DNA of 64,000 bases from JASDSY01 sp041441465 (GCA_041441465.1 JASDSY010000015.1:1-64000); one strand, 5' to 3'. Positions 43,595 to 52,651 are shown, counted from the stretch's first letter. The notes: generated from the letters alone by a model not told the origin. Translations and numbers: made by a program.

Positions 43595-43968
43595 TGGAAC
43601 GCCCCTTTTTTTACAATATAGTAAAGTCCGAACATGACTACCGCCATGAATGATATCATTTCAATAAAACCAATCATTCCGAGGTTTTTAAAAAGGACAG
43701 CCCAGGGATAGAGAAATATTGTTTCAATATCGAATAATATAAAAAGCATTGCGACAATTATAAAACGGATATAAATCCTGTCGCATGATGCCTCGTGAGG
43801 CTTTTCCTCGACAATAAAGCCGCACTCGTAAGGCGAGCTTTTAATTTTTGAGGGAAGTTTCGGACCTGTGATATAGTCTATAGCTATAAGGCCGAGCGCC
43901 ACCGAAGCGGCGAACATAAGTCCGACAAGTACTGGTAAGTAATTTAAAAGGCTTTCCATTGCATCCAT
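43585..43968 (-). CDS. nuoA: NADH-quinone oxidoreductase subunit A
   Basis: 127 residues with three membrane helices and the conserved loop SSPYECGFIVEE between helices 1 and 2, then RFIIVAMLFILFDIETIFLYPWAV. It is a small membrane subunit next to the quinone site. First gene of nuoA-B-C, about 55 bases behind a consensus promoter. Confidence 0.94.
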   Translation of the reverse strand: MDAMESLLNYLPVLVGLMFAASVALGLIAIDYITGPKLPSKIKSSPYECGFIVEEKPHEASCDRIYIRFIIVAMLFILFDIETIFLYPWAVLFKNLGMIGFIEMISFMAVVMFGLYYIVKKGAFQWD

Positions 43969-44023
43969 CCATAATAAATATTACATGCGTGTATGTTTAG
44001 ATATGACATTCTGACCGAAGCTT

Positions 44024-44052
44024 ATTATATTAAAAACTTTTTTTGTTGTCAA
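44024..44052 (-). promoter_or_regulatory. Consensus sigma70 promoter of nuoA-B-C
   Basis: Minus-strand TTGACA (44047-44052), 17 bases and TATAAT (44024-44029): a perfect match to both hexamers and spacing. Confidence 0.85.
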
Positions 44053-44205
44053 CCTCAAAAGTACGGTTGTTTTGAAAATTTTAATAAATATGCCGTTATG
44101 TTATCATTAATAAAGTAATACCGCATTAAATTTATTTTTAATGTTACATTTTTAGTAAACTAAAAATTGCGCCTATAACTGGCTTATTTTGCATTTGAAT
44201 TTTAA

Positions 44206-44234
44206 TTGCATGTTAAATAAAATAATGATATAAT
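44206..44234 (+). promoter_or_regulatory. Sigma70-type promoter of the sugar dehydratase gene
   Basis: TTGCAT (44206-44211), 17 bases and perfect TATAAT (44229-44234), about 85 bases before the ATG. Confidence 0.55.
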
Positions 44235-44323
44235 TAATGAAATTTATGTTAAAAAACTCTTATTATTTTAAAGCAAAATTTGTACACTTAAATATATCAT
44301 AGTATGCAGTAGAAAAGGATTTT

Positions 44324-46180
44324 ATGGATACGAGACAAAAACGACTGATTTTGGTTTTTACCGATTCCTTACTGATAATATTATCATTAATCATAAGTTT
44401 TTTGATACAATTCGGGCAGATGCCGTCTATGTATATTGATTCTTATTATTCAATATTCATAATTTTCGGCCTCATAAAATTGTCTACTTTTTACTTTTCA
44501 GGGCTTTATAACCGTATCTGGCGCTACGCTTCGATAAGCGACCTTTTTAACATTTTTAAGGCTATAGTCATCAGCTCATTTGTAATCATCACCTACATTT
44601 ATTTCCTGCAGCATAAATTTCCTCGTTCTGTTATGGCGATGGATATGTTCATTACTTTTTTTCTTATAGGTACGTCGCGGCTTGTTTTAAGGCTTCGGTA
44701 CGAATATCTTCAGCGTAAGGAATATAACGCTGTACAGAAGAAAATTTTGATTTTCGGCGCCGGTGACGCCGGTGATATGATAATTCGCGAAATGATCAAA
44801 CACCCTGAACTTGGCTATCAGCCGGTCGGAATACTCGATGACGATAAAGATAAAAAAAATATGAAGATCCATAATTTAAAAGTACTCGGCGGCAAGGAAA
44901 ATATAGAGGATGCTATAAGCGAAAGCGGCGCTGAGGAAATCATTATTGCCATCCCTTCGGCGACAGGGCAGCAGATTAAATCTATAATCGATGCTTGTAC
45001 AAATGCGAGCGTGAAATTTAAAACAGTTCCTGGCGTATATGATTTGATCGATGAAAATGTGTATGTGTCGCAGATTCGCGATGTGAAAATCGAGGATTTG
45101 CTGGGCCGTGACGAAGTTGATCTTAATATTCATGAAATTAAAAATTATATAGAGGATAAGACTATATTGATAACGGGCGCCGGCGGATCTATCGGTTCGC
45201 AGATTGCCCGCGAAGTCGCCCGATTCAAGCCGAAGAAACTAATATTGCTCGGCCGTGGCGAATATAGCATTTATAAGTTAGGCAATGAATTTGCCGAAAA
45301 ATTTTCATCGCAAAATCGGGAACTTATAATAACGGATGTTACTGACCGGCTTAAAATTTTTGATATTTTTTCCAAACGTAAGATAGACATAGTCTTTCAC
45401 GCGGCTGCACATAAGCATGTTCCGCTCATGGAAAGCCATCCTGACGAAGCCGTAAAAAATAATATTCTCGGTACGAAAAATGTCGCCGACGCGGCTGATA
45501 AGTATGGAGTTAAAACCTTTGTATTGATTTCTACCGATAAAGCTGTAAATCCTACATCAGTTATGGGCGCTACCAAGAGAGTGGCTGAAATGATAATTCA
45601 AGCTAAAACTAACGTTTCCAAAACTAAATTTGTGGCCGTGCGGTTTGGCAATGTTCTTGGTTCGCGCGGTTCGGTTATTCCGCTTTTCAAGAAACAAATC
45701 GAGCAGGGCGGTCCGGTGACCGTCACTCACCCTGAAATGACAAGATATTTTATGACTATTCCCGAAGCCGCAAAACTTGTTATTCAGGCTTCCGCGATGG
45801 CTAACGGCGGCGAAATTTTCATACTTGACATGGGCGCGCCGGTTAAAATATATGATCTGGCCCGCGATATAATTAAACTTTCAGGCTTCGAGCCTGACAT
45901 TGATATAAAAATTGAATTTACAGGGTTGCGCCCCGGTGAAAAGCTGTATGAAGAAATATTGACCGCCGAAGAGGGAACGAAAAAGACTTATCACAAAAAA
46001 ATATATACAGCCAAAAAGCAAGAGATTAACATTGAATTAGTTGAAAATGCCGTGACTGAATTTGAGAGGCTGGCGCGAATAAATAATCCGGTCAAGATAA
46101 AGGAAAAACTTATTGCCGCAACTGGTACATATAAACCTGAAATTCTTGACCGCCGCAAAACTCCTAGAATCGACAAATAA
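44324..46180 (+). CDS. CapD/PglF-like nucleotide-sugar 4,6-dehydratase
   Basis: 618 residues. Four N-terminal membrane helices (about 8-110) lead to a CoA-binding-like Rossmann domain (KKILIFGAGDAGDMII, about 140-270), then a short-chain dehydrogenase-type domain with GAGGSIGS (285-291), VFHAAAHKHVPLME, STDKAVNPTSVMGATKR and the C-terminal GLRPGEKLYEE. It resembles enzymes that make UDP-4-keto-6-deoxy-GlcNAc for capsule, O-antigen or protein glycosylation. It stands alone: no glycosyltransferase genes are beside it. AAAAGGA precedes the ATG and a strong terminator follows. Confidence 0.88.
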   Translation: MDTRQKRLILVFTDSLLIILSLIISFLIQFGQMPSMYIDSYYSIFIIFGLIKLSTFYFSGLYNRIWRYASISDLFNIFKAIVISSFVIITYIYFLQHKFPRSVMAMDMFITFFLIGTSRLVLRLRYEYLQRKEYNAVQKKILIFGAGDAGDMIIREMIKHPELGYQPVGILDDDKDKKNMKIHNLKVLGGKENIEDAISESGAEEIIIAIPSATGQQIKSIIDACTNASVKFKTVPGVYDLIDENVYVSQIRDVKIEDLLGRDEVDLNIHEIKNYIEDKTILITGAGGSIGSQIAREVARFKPKKLILLGRGEYSIYKLGNEFAEKFSSQNRELIITDVTDRLKIFDIFSKRKIDIVFHAAAHKHVPLMESHPDEAVKNNILGTKNVADAADKYGVKTFVLISTDKAVNPTSVMGATKRVAEMIIQAKTNVSKTKFVAVRFGNVLGSRGSVIPLFKKQIEQGGPVTVTHPEMTRYFMTIPEAAKLVIQASAMANGGEIFILDMGAPVKIYDLARDIIKLSGFEPDIDIKIEFTGLRPGEKLYEEILTAEEGTKKTYHKKIYTAKKQEINIELVENAVTEFERLARINNPVKIKEKLIAATGTYKPEILDRRKTPRIDK

Positions 46181-46190
46181 CTTGTAAAAT

Positions 46191-46230
46191 AAAAAGCCGT
46201 TTCAAAACAATACATTCGAAACGGCTTTTT
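46191..46230. terminator. Bidirectional terminator between convergent genes
   Basis: Arms AAAAAGCCGTTTC (46191-46203) and GAAACGGCTTTTT (46218-46230) pair perfectly with T-runs on both strands. It serves the sugar dehydratase gene and the GerMN gene. Confidence 0.85.
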
Positions 46231-46280
46231 TATTATGATTGCTTTAATTTATAATTTTCTCAAATAAATGTGTTTATATT

Positions 46281-46913
46281 TTAAATTGATGAGATAAATT
46301 TGTTTTCAGGCGCGATAGGCTTTTCGATATTGATGTGGCCGACAAGGCTTTTTAATACTGCGCCGTTTACGAGGATCTGGACGTTTTTAACCGCTTTGCC
46401 GTCAATAGCCGGAAGTTCGGCCAGCGAATTTACGATTGAGTAAATTGTTAAAAGTTCGGCCGAAACGCCGCCGTTATGCTGAGTGACAATATCTTTAGAG
46501 AAATCGACTACCAGCGTGGTACCGTATAAATAAACTGCGCGGACAGTCGTGGTCGGCGGAATTGTTCTGTATAAATCCTTATTATTAGGCCCTTTTATTA
46601 ACTGCTTTAACACTTCACGCGCGTAATTCTGGATATTTGAACATTTAGGAATTCCGCGGTCTTCGGCAGAAAGCGTTTCCGAATTTGAATTTGAAAAATA
46701 AAGGCGGACATTCATTAATTCCGGCGCCACAGTTTTTAAATCGACTGTCTTGCCGTTAATGAATACGCTCTTTTTTTCAGCTTCTTCAGGCGGAAAACCA
46801 AGGATTTCCGGCTGATAAAAAAGGCAATAGCCGAGTGTTAATAATATTCCCAATATGATTAAAAGCATCAGTACAGATAAAAAACTGCCGCTTCTTTGTT
46901 TTTTTTCAATCAT
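46281..46913 (-). CDS. GerMN-domain membrane-anchored protein
   Basis: 210 residues: one N-terminal membrane segment (about 14-32) and an extracytoplasmic GerMN domain (about 68-190: VRLYFSNSNSE, LKQLIKGP, TTVRAVYLYGTTLVVDFSK). GerMN is named after GerM, a spore-germination protein, but is also widespread in non-sporulating bacteria, often near amidases, as here. The role is probably in peptidoglycan metabolism. GGAGG lies five bases before the ATG. It follows the amidase gene by 96 bases. Confidence 0.83.
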   Translation of the reverse strand: MIEKKQRSGSFLSVLMLLIILGILLTLGYCLFYQPEILGFPPEEAEKKSVFINGKTVDLKTVAPELMNVRLYFSNSNSETLSAEDRGIPKCSNIQNYAREVLKQLIKGPNNKDLYRTIPPTTTVRAVYLYGTTLVVDFSKDIVTQHNGGVSAELLTIYSIVNSLAELPAIDGKAVKNVQILVNGAVLKSLVGHINIEKPIAPENKFISSI

Positions 46914-47009
46914 GTCATCCTCCGAATTATACTTTTAAAGCTTATTATTATTTTTATTAAAATTAATACTTAATAATTTTCGAATATTTTTATAGAATAT
47001 GACTGCGGT

Positions 47010-48893
47010 CTATTTTTTCGTTATATAATCTTTTATTCCGTTAAAGATCGCAAGCGCCAGCTCGTCTTTGTACTCATTAGTTGTCAGGTTCTTTTCGTCG
47101 TCCCGGTTAGATAAAAAGCCTACTTCTATCATTACGGACGGCATCATGCAATCTGACAGGCCGGAAACCATGGTACCTTTTAATTTACGTATTTTTATGT
47201 TTTTGTTTTTTCTTATTGATTCGGTTATTTTTTCAGCTAAATTTTTCGATATGGTTGTTTTTTTAGAAATATCAAGGGAATTTAATATTTCATTTACCTG
47301 ATTTTCAACATTTGCCGGAATCGCCCCGCCGGCCGATTTATTTTCTAACATCTTATCTTCTGCATGGCTGTTTACGCCGCCGCTTATATCATAATAAAAT
47401 ATGCTCACTCCGTTAGCCTGCGGCGAGGTCGAACTGCCGGCATGCAATGAGATGTGGATTTGCGTGTTATAGCTGTTTATAGATTTTAAACGGTTTTCAG
47501 ATGGCATGAAGTAATCGCCGTTTCTGACCAGCAAGCAGCGCATTTTCGTTTTGTCGATTATCGATTTCAGACGTCTGGCGATATCGAGAGTTACATCTTT
47601 TTCATTAAGCCTGTTTTCTGATATTGTTCCGAATTCCTCGCCGCCGTGGCCGGCATCGACCGCTATTATGTAATCTATGTTTTCAATGCCCTCTATCAGT
47701 TTGGCGCTGTCTTTTATATTGGCGGATACTGGATTTTTCGTTTTGTCTTCAGGAAGTTTGTTATCTTTTTTAGTAATTGCCGCTTCGTTAGTATTTTTTA
47801 AAATATCGGCCGGCTTTAAAATATCAAGTTTTTTTTCAGCCGTGCCGGTAATTGCGTTTTCTGAAGTGCCGCCCGTTTTGTTTTCTTCTGAAATTATAGG
47901 CGCAAGCATATTATCGTTTCCGGTTAATACGAATGTTATTACATTTCCCTTTGGAACCGATGATACCGCTACAGCTTTTGAAGACGTCAACGATAAAATG
48001 ACTTTATTTGATTTTGCGCCCGGAATAAGTGCTAATTTTACGTCTTTGATTATATTTTCAGGTATCTTTATGGTCTGGTCGCCAAGTTTGGAATCTACTT
48101 TTGAAATCTGGATATCGATATTGGTTTTATCAGGATTTAGGTTGTAATTTACCATGTCTAACGGCAGTTGTTTGTCAAATATTAAATCGAGTTCAAATGA
48201 GTTCTTATTGCGCCTGTATTTGACATTTTCGATAACCGCCTGATTTTCGATTTCAACTGATTTCGTATCTTCGGTTAATTTTGTATTTTCTATAACCGGC
48301 GCGTTAGTGACAGCCGCTTCTGAAGTGCCTGTAATTGCAGAGGTTTCCGCGGTGTCTTTTTCGGTATTATTTACGACTATGTTGACGCTGTTAGTTTCAT
48401 CGCTGTCATCGTCGACTATGATTTCTTCGGCTTCAGCTGCTTCTTTTGAATGTTTTTTACCCGATGCCGTTTTGTTTACTTCAAATATTTCAGATATCAC
48501 CTCGGCTGGAACTAAAACGCCGTCGTCCGTTTTGGTAATTGGATTATTTGATTTATAATATTTGTCTCCGACAACAACGGCTCTTTTATTCAATACAAAT
48601 TTTATGTCCTGGCCATTTTTAGATATTTTATACATTTTTGATTCTGGAAAATATTTGACGCTGAGTCCAAGTGATTTGGAAAGCTGTTCAAGTGTAACAT
48701 AACTGCTTCCATTGACATCTAATAATTCGACATCTTTGCCTTCGATAGTGATTTTGGATTCGCTTTCGCCGGTGTCGGTCACAGTAATTTCATCATCTTG
48801 AGCCGATAATGGAATAGTGAATAATAAAATTAATGCGAAACTTAAGCAGCCTATAATATTAAATTTAGACCTGTGAAATTTACTCCAGAGCAT
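47010..48893 (-). CDS. N-acetylmuramoyl-L-alanine amidase with AMIN-like domain
   Basis: 627 residues. A signal peptide (about 1-31), a copper-amine-oxidase-N-like domain (about 45-140), an acidic linker, an AMIN-like domain (about 215-330), a second linker and an Amidase_3 catalytic domain (about 408-625). Zinc ligands fit H416 (DAGHGG) and H484 (HISLHAG), with the catalytic Glu at E590 (MIEVGFLSN). The usual HANA after the second His is HAGS here. It cleaves the amide between MurNAc and the peptide in the cell wall. Transcribed with smpB and a TPR protein upstream. Confidence 0.9.
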   Translation of the reverse strand: MLWSKFHRSKFNIIGCLSFALILLFTIPLSAQDDEITVTDTGESESKITIEGKDVELLDVNGSSYVTLEQLSKSLGLSVKYFPESKMYKISKNGQDIKFVLNKRAVVVGDKYYKSNNPITKTDDGVLVPAEVISEIFEVNKTASGKKHSKEAAEAEEIIVDDDSDETNSVNIVVNNTEKDTAETSAITGTSEAAVTNAPVIENTKLTEDTKSVEIENQAVIENVKYRRNKNSFELDLIFDKQLPLDMVNYNLNPDKTNIDIQISKVDSKLGDQTIKIPENIIKDVKLALIPGAKSNKVILSLTSSKAVAVSSVPKGNVITFVLTGNDNMLAPIISEENKTGGTSENAITGTAEKKLDILKPADILKNTNEAAITKKDNKLPEDKTKNPVSANIKDSAKLIEGIENIDYIIAVDAGHGGEEFGTISENRLNEKDVTLDIARRLKSIIDKTKMRCLLVRNGDYFMPSENRLKSINSYNTQIHISLHAGSSTSPQANGVSIFYYDISGGVNSHAEDKMLENKSAGGAIPANVENQVNEILNSLDISKKTTISKNLAEKITESIRKNKNIKIRKLKGTMVSGLSDCMMPSVMIEVGFLSNRDDEKNLTTNEYKDELALAIFNGIKDYITKK

Positions 48894-48923
48894 TTCTGCC
48901 TCCGCCTTTTATAATTTATTATG

Positions 48924-49391
48924 TTAAAATTTTCCTTTATAATCCTTTTCTAACTGTCTCTTTACGTCCCTTTCTTTTATGCTTTCTTTCTTGTCTATTG
49001 TTTTTTTGCCGCGGCACAACGCTATTTCAACCTTTAATTTTCCGCCTTTAAAATATGATTTAAGCGGAATAATAGAAAAACCGCGTTCGCGGCATTTGCC
49101 CATAAGCCTGTTAATTTCCTGCTTGTGCAGCAGAAGCTTGCGCTGTCTTGTAGGCTCATGGTTGAATATATTTCCAAAAACATATTCAGTAATGTGAGAA
49201 TTAATCATAAAAACTTCGCCGTGACGTACAAGGCAGTAAGAGTCGTTAATTACCATTTTATTATCGCGGACTGATTTTATTTCGGTGCCGGTTAAAACGA
49301 TGCCGGCTTCGTAAGTTTCAATTATTTCATAATTAAAATGGGCTTTTCTATTGGTTGTGACAATTTTTATTCCGTGTGCTATTCCTTCCAT
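48924..49391 (-). CDS. smpB: SsrA-binding protein SmpB
   Basis: 155 residues, standard length. Motifs TNRKAHFNYEIIETYEAGIVLTG, SVRDN, YSYLxxHGEVF-like DSYCLVRHGEVFMIN and the C-terminal basic tail (KKESIKERDVKRQLEKDYKG) are all present. It binds tmRNA and brings it to stalled ribosomes. Its ATG overlaps the end of the upstream TPR gene by 13 bases. No ssrA RNA gene was recognised in the window. Confidence 0.95.
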   Translation of the reverse strand: MEGIAHGIKIVTTNRKAHFNYEIIETYEAGIVLTGTEIKSVRDNKMVINDSYCLVRHGEVFMINSHITEYVFGNIFNHEPTRQRKLLLHKQEINRLMGKCRERGFSIIPLKSYFKGGKLKVEIALCRGKKTIDKKESIKERDVKRQLEKDYKGKF

Positions 49392-50623
49392 TTTACATCA
49401 TCACCTACATTTATTCCACCGTTAATTTCCGATGTTATTATGCTTTCGCAATATTTATTTTCTATTTGAGTTACCATAAGTTCGCCGACTAATATAGGTT
49501 TTTCATAACCTATTATTTTTGAGGTCCGCGGGTCGCGCAGCTCTGAATTAGCTTTGGCTTTATATACAAGCATGTGTTTTTTTATTTGATCACCTATTTT
49601 AAGGCCGTTTTCATAACCGCTGTTTACGAAAACCGTATTGCCGCGGCGCTTTATGACGGAAAAAGAACTTTCGTTCTGCGCCGTTATGGCGTTTGATTTA
49701 TTATTTTGGTTTATTTTCTTTAAATATGATTTGTCGCCTGTCAGCTGATAAAGTCTTGAGTAATATTCATTTGCCTTATCCTCCTGCTTTTTTGACGAGT
49801 AAAATTTTGCAAGATGCTTTAACGCTTTTTGATTATCGGGATTAATTGCTAATGCTTTATCAAAACAGTCAAGAGCTTTATCGATATTTTGCGAGTCGCT
49901 GTACAATTCTCCCAGCTTTACGTAATATAATTCATTTGCCGGATCAAGAGTTATAGCGTTTTTTAATGATTGAATAGCGAGCAGCCAATTGCCGTTGCCG
50001 GCCATGCGCAGAGCTTTTTTGTAATCTGCAAGCGCTGCTTCCTTATATTTTAATGAATCGGGTTCCGTGATTTCGACCATGCCTTCGCGTGTAAGTGCGT
50101 CGCGGTCGGCCGTTGACATTTTTATGCGGTTGGAGGCTTCGATAATTTCGTTAGCCTCGTTATACATTCGCTTTTCAAGGTATATATTCGACAAATAAAA
50201 GTAAGCTAAAAAATTTTGCGGATTTTCAGCGATCGCCATTTTAAAATATTTTATGGCTTCATCGAAATTCTTTTCCTTATAATTTTTATATCCTTTAAAA
50301 AATATATTGCTTTCTTTGTTGTCGGCATTGGACGTTTCTTTTCTTTCTGTCTCGTCTTTGGTAATCTTGCCGTCTTTGATTTTATAGCTTATTTTGTCGT
50401 CAGTTTCATCTTTTAAATTGGAGTTTAAATTATCGATTTTAATGGAATCAGCTTTATCTGACGAAGCTGCCCCTGTATCTTCCATTATTTTAACCGTTCT
50501 GTCAGCCGCTATAAATGCTCCGGCGTTCGTCGGGAAAAGGACAAAACAGGCTAAAATAATCATATTTATGCCAATGCAAACATTACTATTCAATTTTAAT
50601 TTTTTGCTTTTTTGTAATAACAT
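49379..50623 (-). CDS. Secreted TPR protein with FlgT_C-like domain
   Basis: 414 residues: a signal peptide (about 1-37, ending FPTNAGA), a charged low-complexity stretch (50-105), at least five TPR units (about 108-290) and a C-terminal domain (about 315-414) with SGYENGLKIGD, RDPRTSKIIGYEKPILVGEL and NVGDDVKW, resembling the FlgT C-terminal domain of flagellar outer ring proteins. It is presumably a periplasmic scaffold. A near-consensus sigma28 site lies upstream. It overlaps smpB, which is an unusual pairing. Confidence 0.75.
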   Translation of the reverse strand: MLLQKSKKLKLNSNVCIGINMIILACFVLFPTNAGAFIAADRTVKIMEDTGAASSDKADSIKIDNLNSNLKDETDDKISYKIKDGKITKDETERKETSNADNKESNIFFKGYKNYKEKNFDEAIKYFKMAIAENPQNFLAYFYLSNIYLEKRMYNEANEIIEASNRIKMSTADRDALTREGMVEITEPDSLKYKEAALADYKKALRMAGNGNWLLAIQSLKNAITLDPANELYYVKLGELYSDSQNIDKALDCFDKALAINPDNQKALKHLAKFYSSKKQEDKANEYYSRLYQLTGDKSYLKKINQNNKSNAITAQNESSFSVIKRRGNTVFVNSGYENGLKIGDQIKKHMLVYKAKANSELRDPRTSKIIGYEKPILVGELMVTQIENKYCESIITSEINGGINVGDDVKWKE

Positions 50624-50663
50624 CTGTATTTGTTTTTCTTTAAAAATAATATACTTTAAATTG

Positions 50664-50690
50664 TTATCGGAAAAAAATTAATTTGTGTTA
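50664..50690 (-). promoter_or_regulatory. Near-consensus sigma28-type promoter of the TPR/FlgT_C gene
   Basis: Minus-strand TAAC (50687-50690), 15 bases and TCCGATAA (50664-50671): one mismatch in each box from TAAA-N15-GCCGATAA. Start would be near 50656, about 34 bases before the ATG. Confidence 0.5.
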
Positions 50691-50698
50691 TAAAAAAA

Positions 50699-50727
50699 AA
50701 TAATGCGGCATAAAAAACCGCATTATT
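50699..50727 (-). terminator. Terminator after the LysM-M23 gene
   Basis: Arms AATAATGCGG (50699-50708) and CCGCATTATT (50718-50727) with a 9-base loop and long A/T runs on both sides. A partial copy of one arm (AAAAAAACCGCATTA) lies at the gene's stop codon, near 50792-50806. Confidence 0.8.
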
Positions 50728-50803
50728 TTTTTATTTATCATTTATATATTTTGGTTATTAATTTGATTATAAAATATAACTATATAAAATTAAAAAAACC
50801 GCA

Positions 50804-52318
50804 TTAGAAAAAATTCATCGGATTAACGAACCGGCCGCTTTTTTGTACGCCAAGGTGCAGGTGCGGACCGGTAGAAACGCCGGATTGGCCTATGTTGGCA
50901 ATAGCTTCGCCTCTTTTGACACTCTGGCCTTTTTTAACTAAAAGTTTGGAGCAGTGCGCATATAAAGTATAAATATCTTTGGTGTGTTTAACTATTACAA
51001 CGCGGCCGTAGCCGGATTTCCAGCCTGAAAATACTACAACGCCGGCTTCGCAAGACTTGATTCTTGAACCATACCCTGCGCCTATATCAACACCGTTATG
51101 AAATTTTTTGTAATGATAGACTGGGTGGACCCTGACTCCAAAGTTTGAGGTGATCCGGCGAGTGTTGCAAGGCCATAAAAGGTTTCTGATGTTTATTTCA
51201 GGTGCCTTTTCTTTTTTGACGTTAAGTTTTAAATCTTTGTTACCGGGTTCTTTATTATTGCTGCCATTTTCGGCTGATGCCAATGATAGATTGCTGTCGT
51301 TCTTATTATCGGGTACTAATATAGAACCGCCGGTTTTTAATTCCGAAGAAGTCATTTTGTTTGCTGCCATTAAGTCAGAAACTGTTACGTTGAATTGTTT
51401 GGCTATCGAAATTATGTTGTCGTCTTTTGTAACTATGTATGTCTTGGTATACTCTGCGTTTTGATTTAATTCCGGTATGTCGAAATTTTTGACCGCTAAT
51501 TTCTGATTATCTGAAAATAAAGACATGTTAAGTTCTTTAAGGTTTGATGAATATTTATCTAAAATGTTGCTTGTCGGAGCGATTGTTTCATCTAAGCCTG
51601 CCATGTCAAGTGAGGTTTCTGATTCGGCTGAGGCTAGCTCGCCGGGGTCTGATGATAATTGGCCCATGTCAGGCGATTTTAAAATCTCTGCTTCTGAAGG
51701 TTCACTAAAATCATCCCTGTTTTCATTATTATCGGTTGATGCAAGATGCAGTGTAATATAGTTTGTCGGCGTGAAATTGCCATAATTATAGCTTGAAGAA
51801 GGCATTTCTCCGATAAACATCTGTCCGCCAGATTGACCAGGCAGGTTAATGCCGGCGGCGGTAAAGTTATTTTTTTCTGAAAATGCAAGCTTATAATCGC
51901 TCTCAATGTTTATAAATGATGATAATTTCAATTCCTTGATCGAAGGATCATCTGTTTGAGCAATTTCACTGTTGGAATTATCGATAGTATCGCTGACGCC
52001 GGTATAGTCATTGCCTGAAAGCATATTGACAGCGACAAGATTGCCGTTTGCAAAACTGCTTTTAGTCTGGACTGTAAATTTATTCTCTTTAGAATTTTCA
52101 TTGAAAAAATTCTGCGACATGAAATTTTTTTCAACTTTAGTAAACTCAGCAGGCAAAATCAACATTGAATTATCGAAATGCTTTTCAATAATTTGAGGTA
52201 TTGTCTGGTGGGCCACTACAACGCCGACATCAGGTACAAGGCAAGAATAGGACAGCGCCATAATGGTAACAACGTAAAAAACGTAAAGCGCATTCAATTT
52301 AGGACTGTCTGACGCCAT
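50804..52318 (-). CDS. LysM and M23 domain peptidoglycan endopeptidase
   Basis: 504 residues. A membrane segment (about 13-36) anchors a long Ser/Asn-rich region (40-290), then a LysM domain (about 296-340: YIVTKDDNIISIAKQFNVTVSDLMAANK) and an M23 domain (about 375-504). Zinc ligands are H407 and D411 (FHNGVD) and H488 in GPHLHLG (486-488), so it is likely an active endopeptidase rather than a NlpD-type activator. It cuts peptidoglycan cross-links. GGGGG lies seven bases before the ATG. Confidence 0.9.
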   Translation of the reverse strand: MASDSPKLNALYVFYVVTIMALSYSCLVPDVGVVVAHQTIPQIIEKHFDNSMLILPAEFTKVEKNFMSQNFFNENSKENKFTVQTKSSFANGNLVAVNMLSGNDYTGVSDTIDNSNSEIAQTDDPSIKELKLSSFINIESDYKLAFSEKNNFTAAGINLPGQSGGQMFIGEMPSSSYNYGNFTPTNYITLHLASTDNNENRDDFSEPSEAEILKSPDMGQLSSDPGELASAESETSLDMAGLDETIAPTSNILDKYSSNLKELNMSLFSDNQKLAVKNFDIPELNQNAEYTKTYIVTKDDNIISIAKQFNVTVSDLMAANKMTSSELKTGGSILVPDNKNDSNLSLASAENGSNNKEPGNKDLKLNVKKEKAPEINIRNLLWPCNTRRITSNFGVRVHPVYHYKKFHNGVDIGAGYGSRIKSCEAGVVVFSGWKSGYGRVVIVKHTKDIYTLYAHCSKLLVKKGQSVKRGEAIANIGQSGVSTGPHLHLGVQKSGRFVNPMNFF

Positions 52319-52349
52319 TAAATTTCCCCCATTTTTAAAGTTTAATTAA

Positions 52350-52378
52350 TTATACACCACCTAAAAAAAAAAGTCAAG
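52350..52378 (-). promoter_or_regulatory. Sigma70-type promoter of the LysM-M23 gene
   Basis: Minus-strand TTGACT (52373-52378), 17 bases and perfect TATAAT (52350-52355), 32 bases before the ATG. Confidence 0.75.
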
Positions 52379-52393
52379 TTGACTTGACTTTTG
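52370..52393. promoter_or_regulatory. Inverted repeat over the -35 box
   Basis: AAAAGTCAAG (52370-52379) and CTTGACTTTT (52384-52393) are exact inverted copies around TTGA. The left arm contains the minus-strand -35 hexamer and the right arm a second TTGACT on the plus strand. It may be an operator or a relic of paired divergent -35 boxes. Confidence 0.45.
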
Positions 52394-52455
52394 AAGCTGT
52401 CAGCCGGTTATGTTTTTATTTTTCGCTTAATTTTAAAAATTTATTAAAATGAAAA

Positions 52456-52484
52456 TTGACAAACCTTATTTTATATTGTATAAT
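52456..52484 (+). promoter_or_regulatory. Consensus sigma70 promoter of the FecR-domain gene
   Basis: TTGACA (52456-52461), 17 bases and TATAAT (52479-52484): a perfect match. Start near 52491. Confidence 0.85.
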
Positions 52485-52651
52485 TTTTATAGTTCAGTAA
52501 AATTAATGCTGAAATGATAATAAACTCGATGTTTTTAAGTGAGTTTTGATCGGACTCGGTTGGATGAATGACAGTTGGTTTTGAATAAATTGTGTTTCAT
52601 TCGATTGAGTTTGTTGTTTATATCGGGTTTGAAAATAAGGGGTGGTATATT

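Larger units (their letters stand above)
43969..44323. other. Divergent intergenic region, 355 bases
   Basis: Very AT-rich. It carries two sigma70-type promoters pointing outwards (44024-44052 for nuoA, 44206-44234 for the sugar dehydratase). Nothing else was recognised. Confidence 0.6.
52319..52651. other. Divergent intergenic region, 333 bases
   Basis: It holds two outward sigma70-type promoters (52350-52378 minus, 52456-52484 plus) and a 24-base inverted repeat over the minus -35 box (52370-52393). The plus transcript has a leader of about 160 bases with no recognised RNA element. Confidence 0.6.

Noticed and set aside
46281..46913. Evidence for sporulation from the GerMN domain
   Set aside because: GerMN occurs widely in non-spore-formers, and no spore gene is seen in the window.
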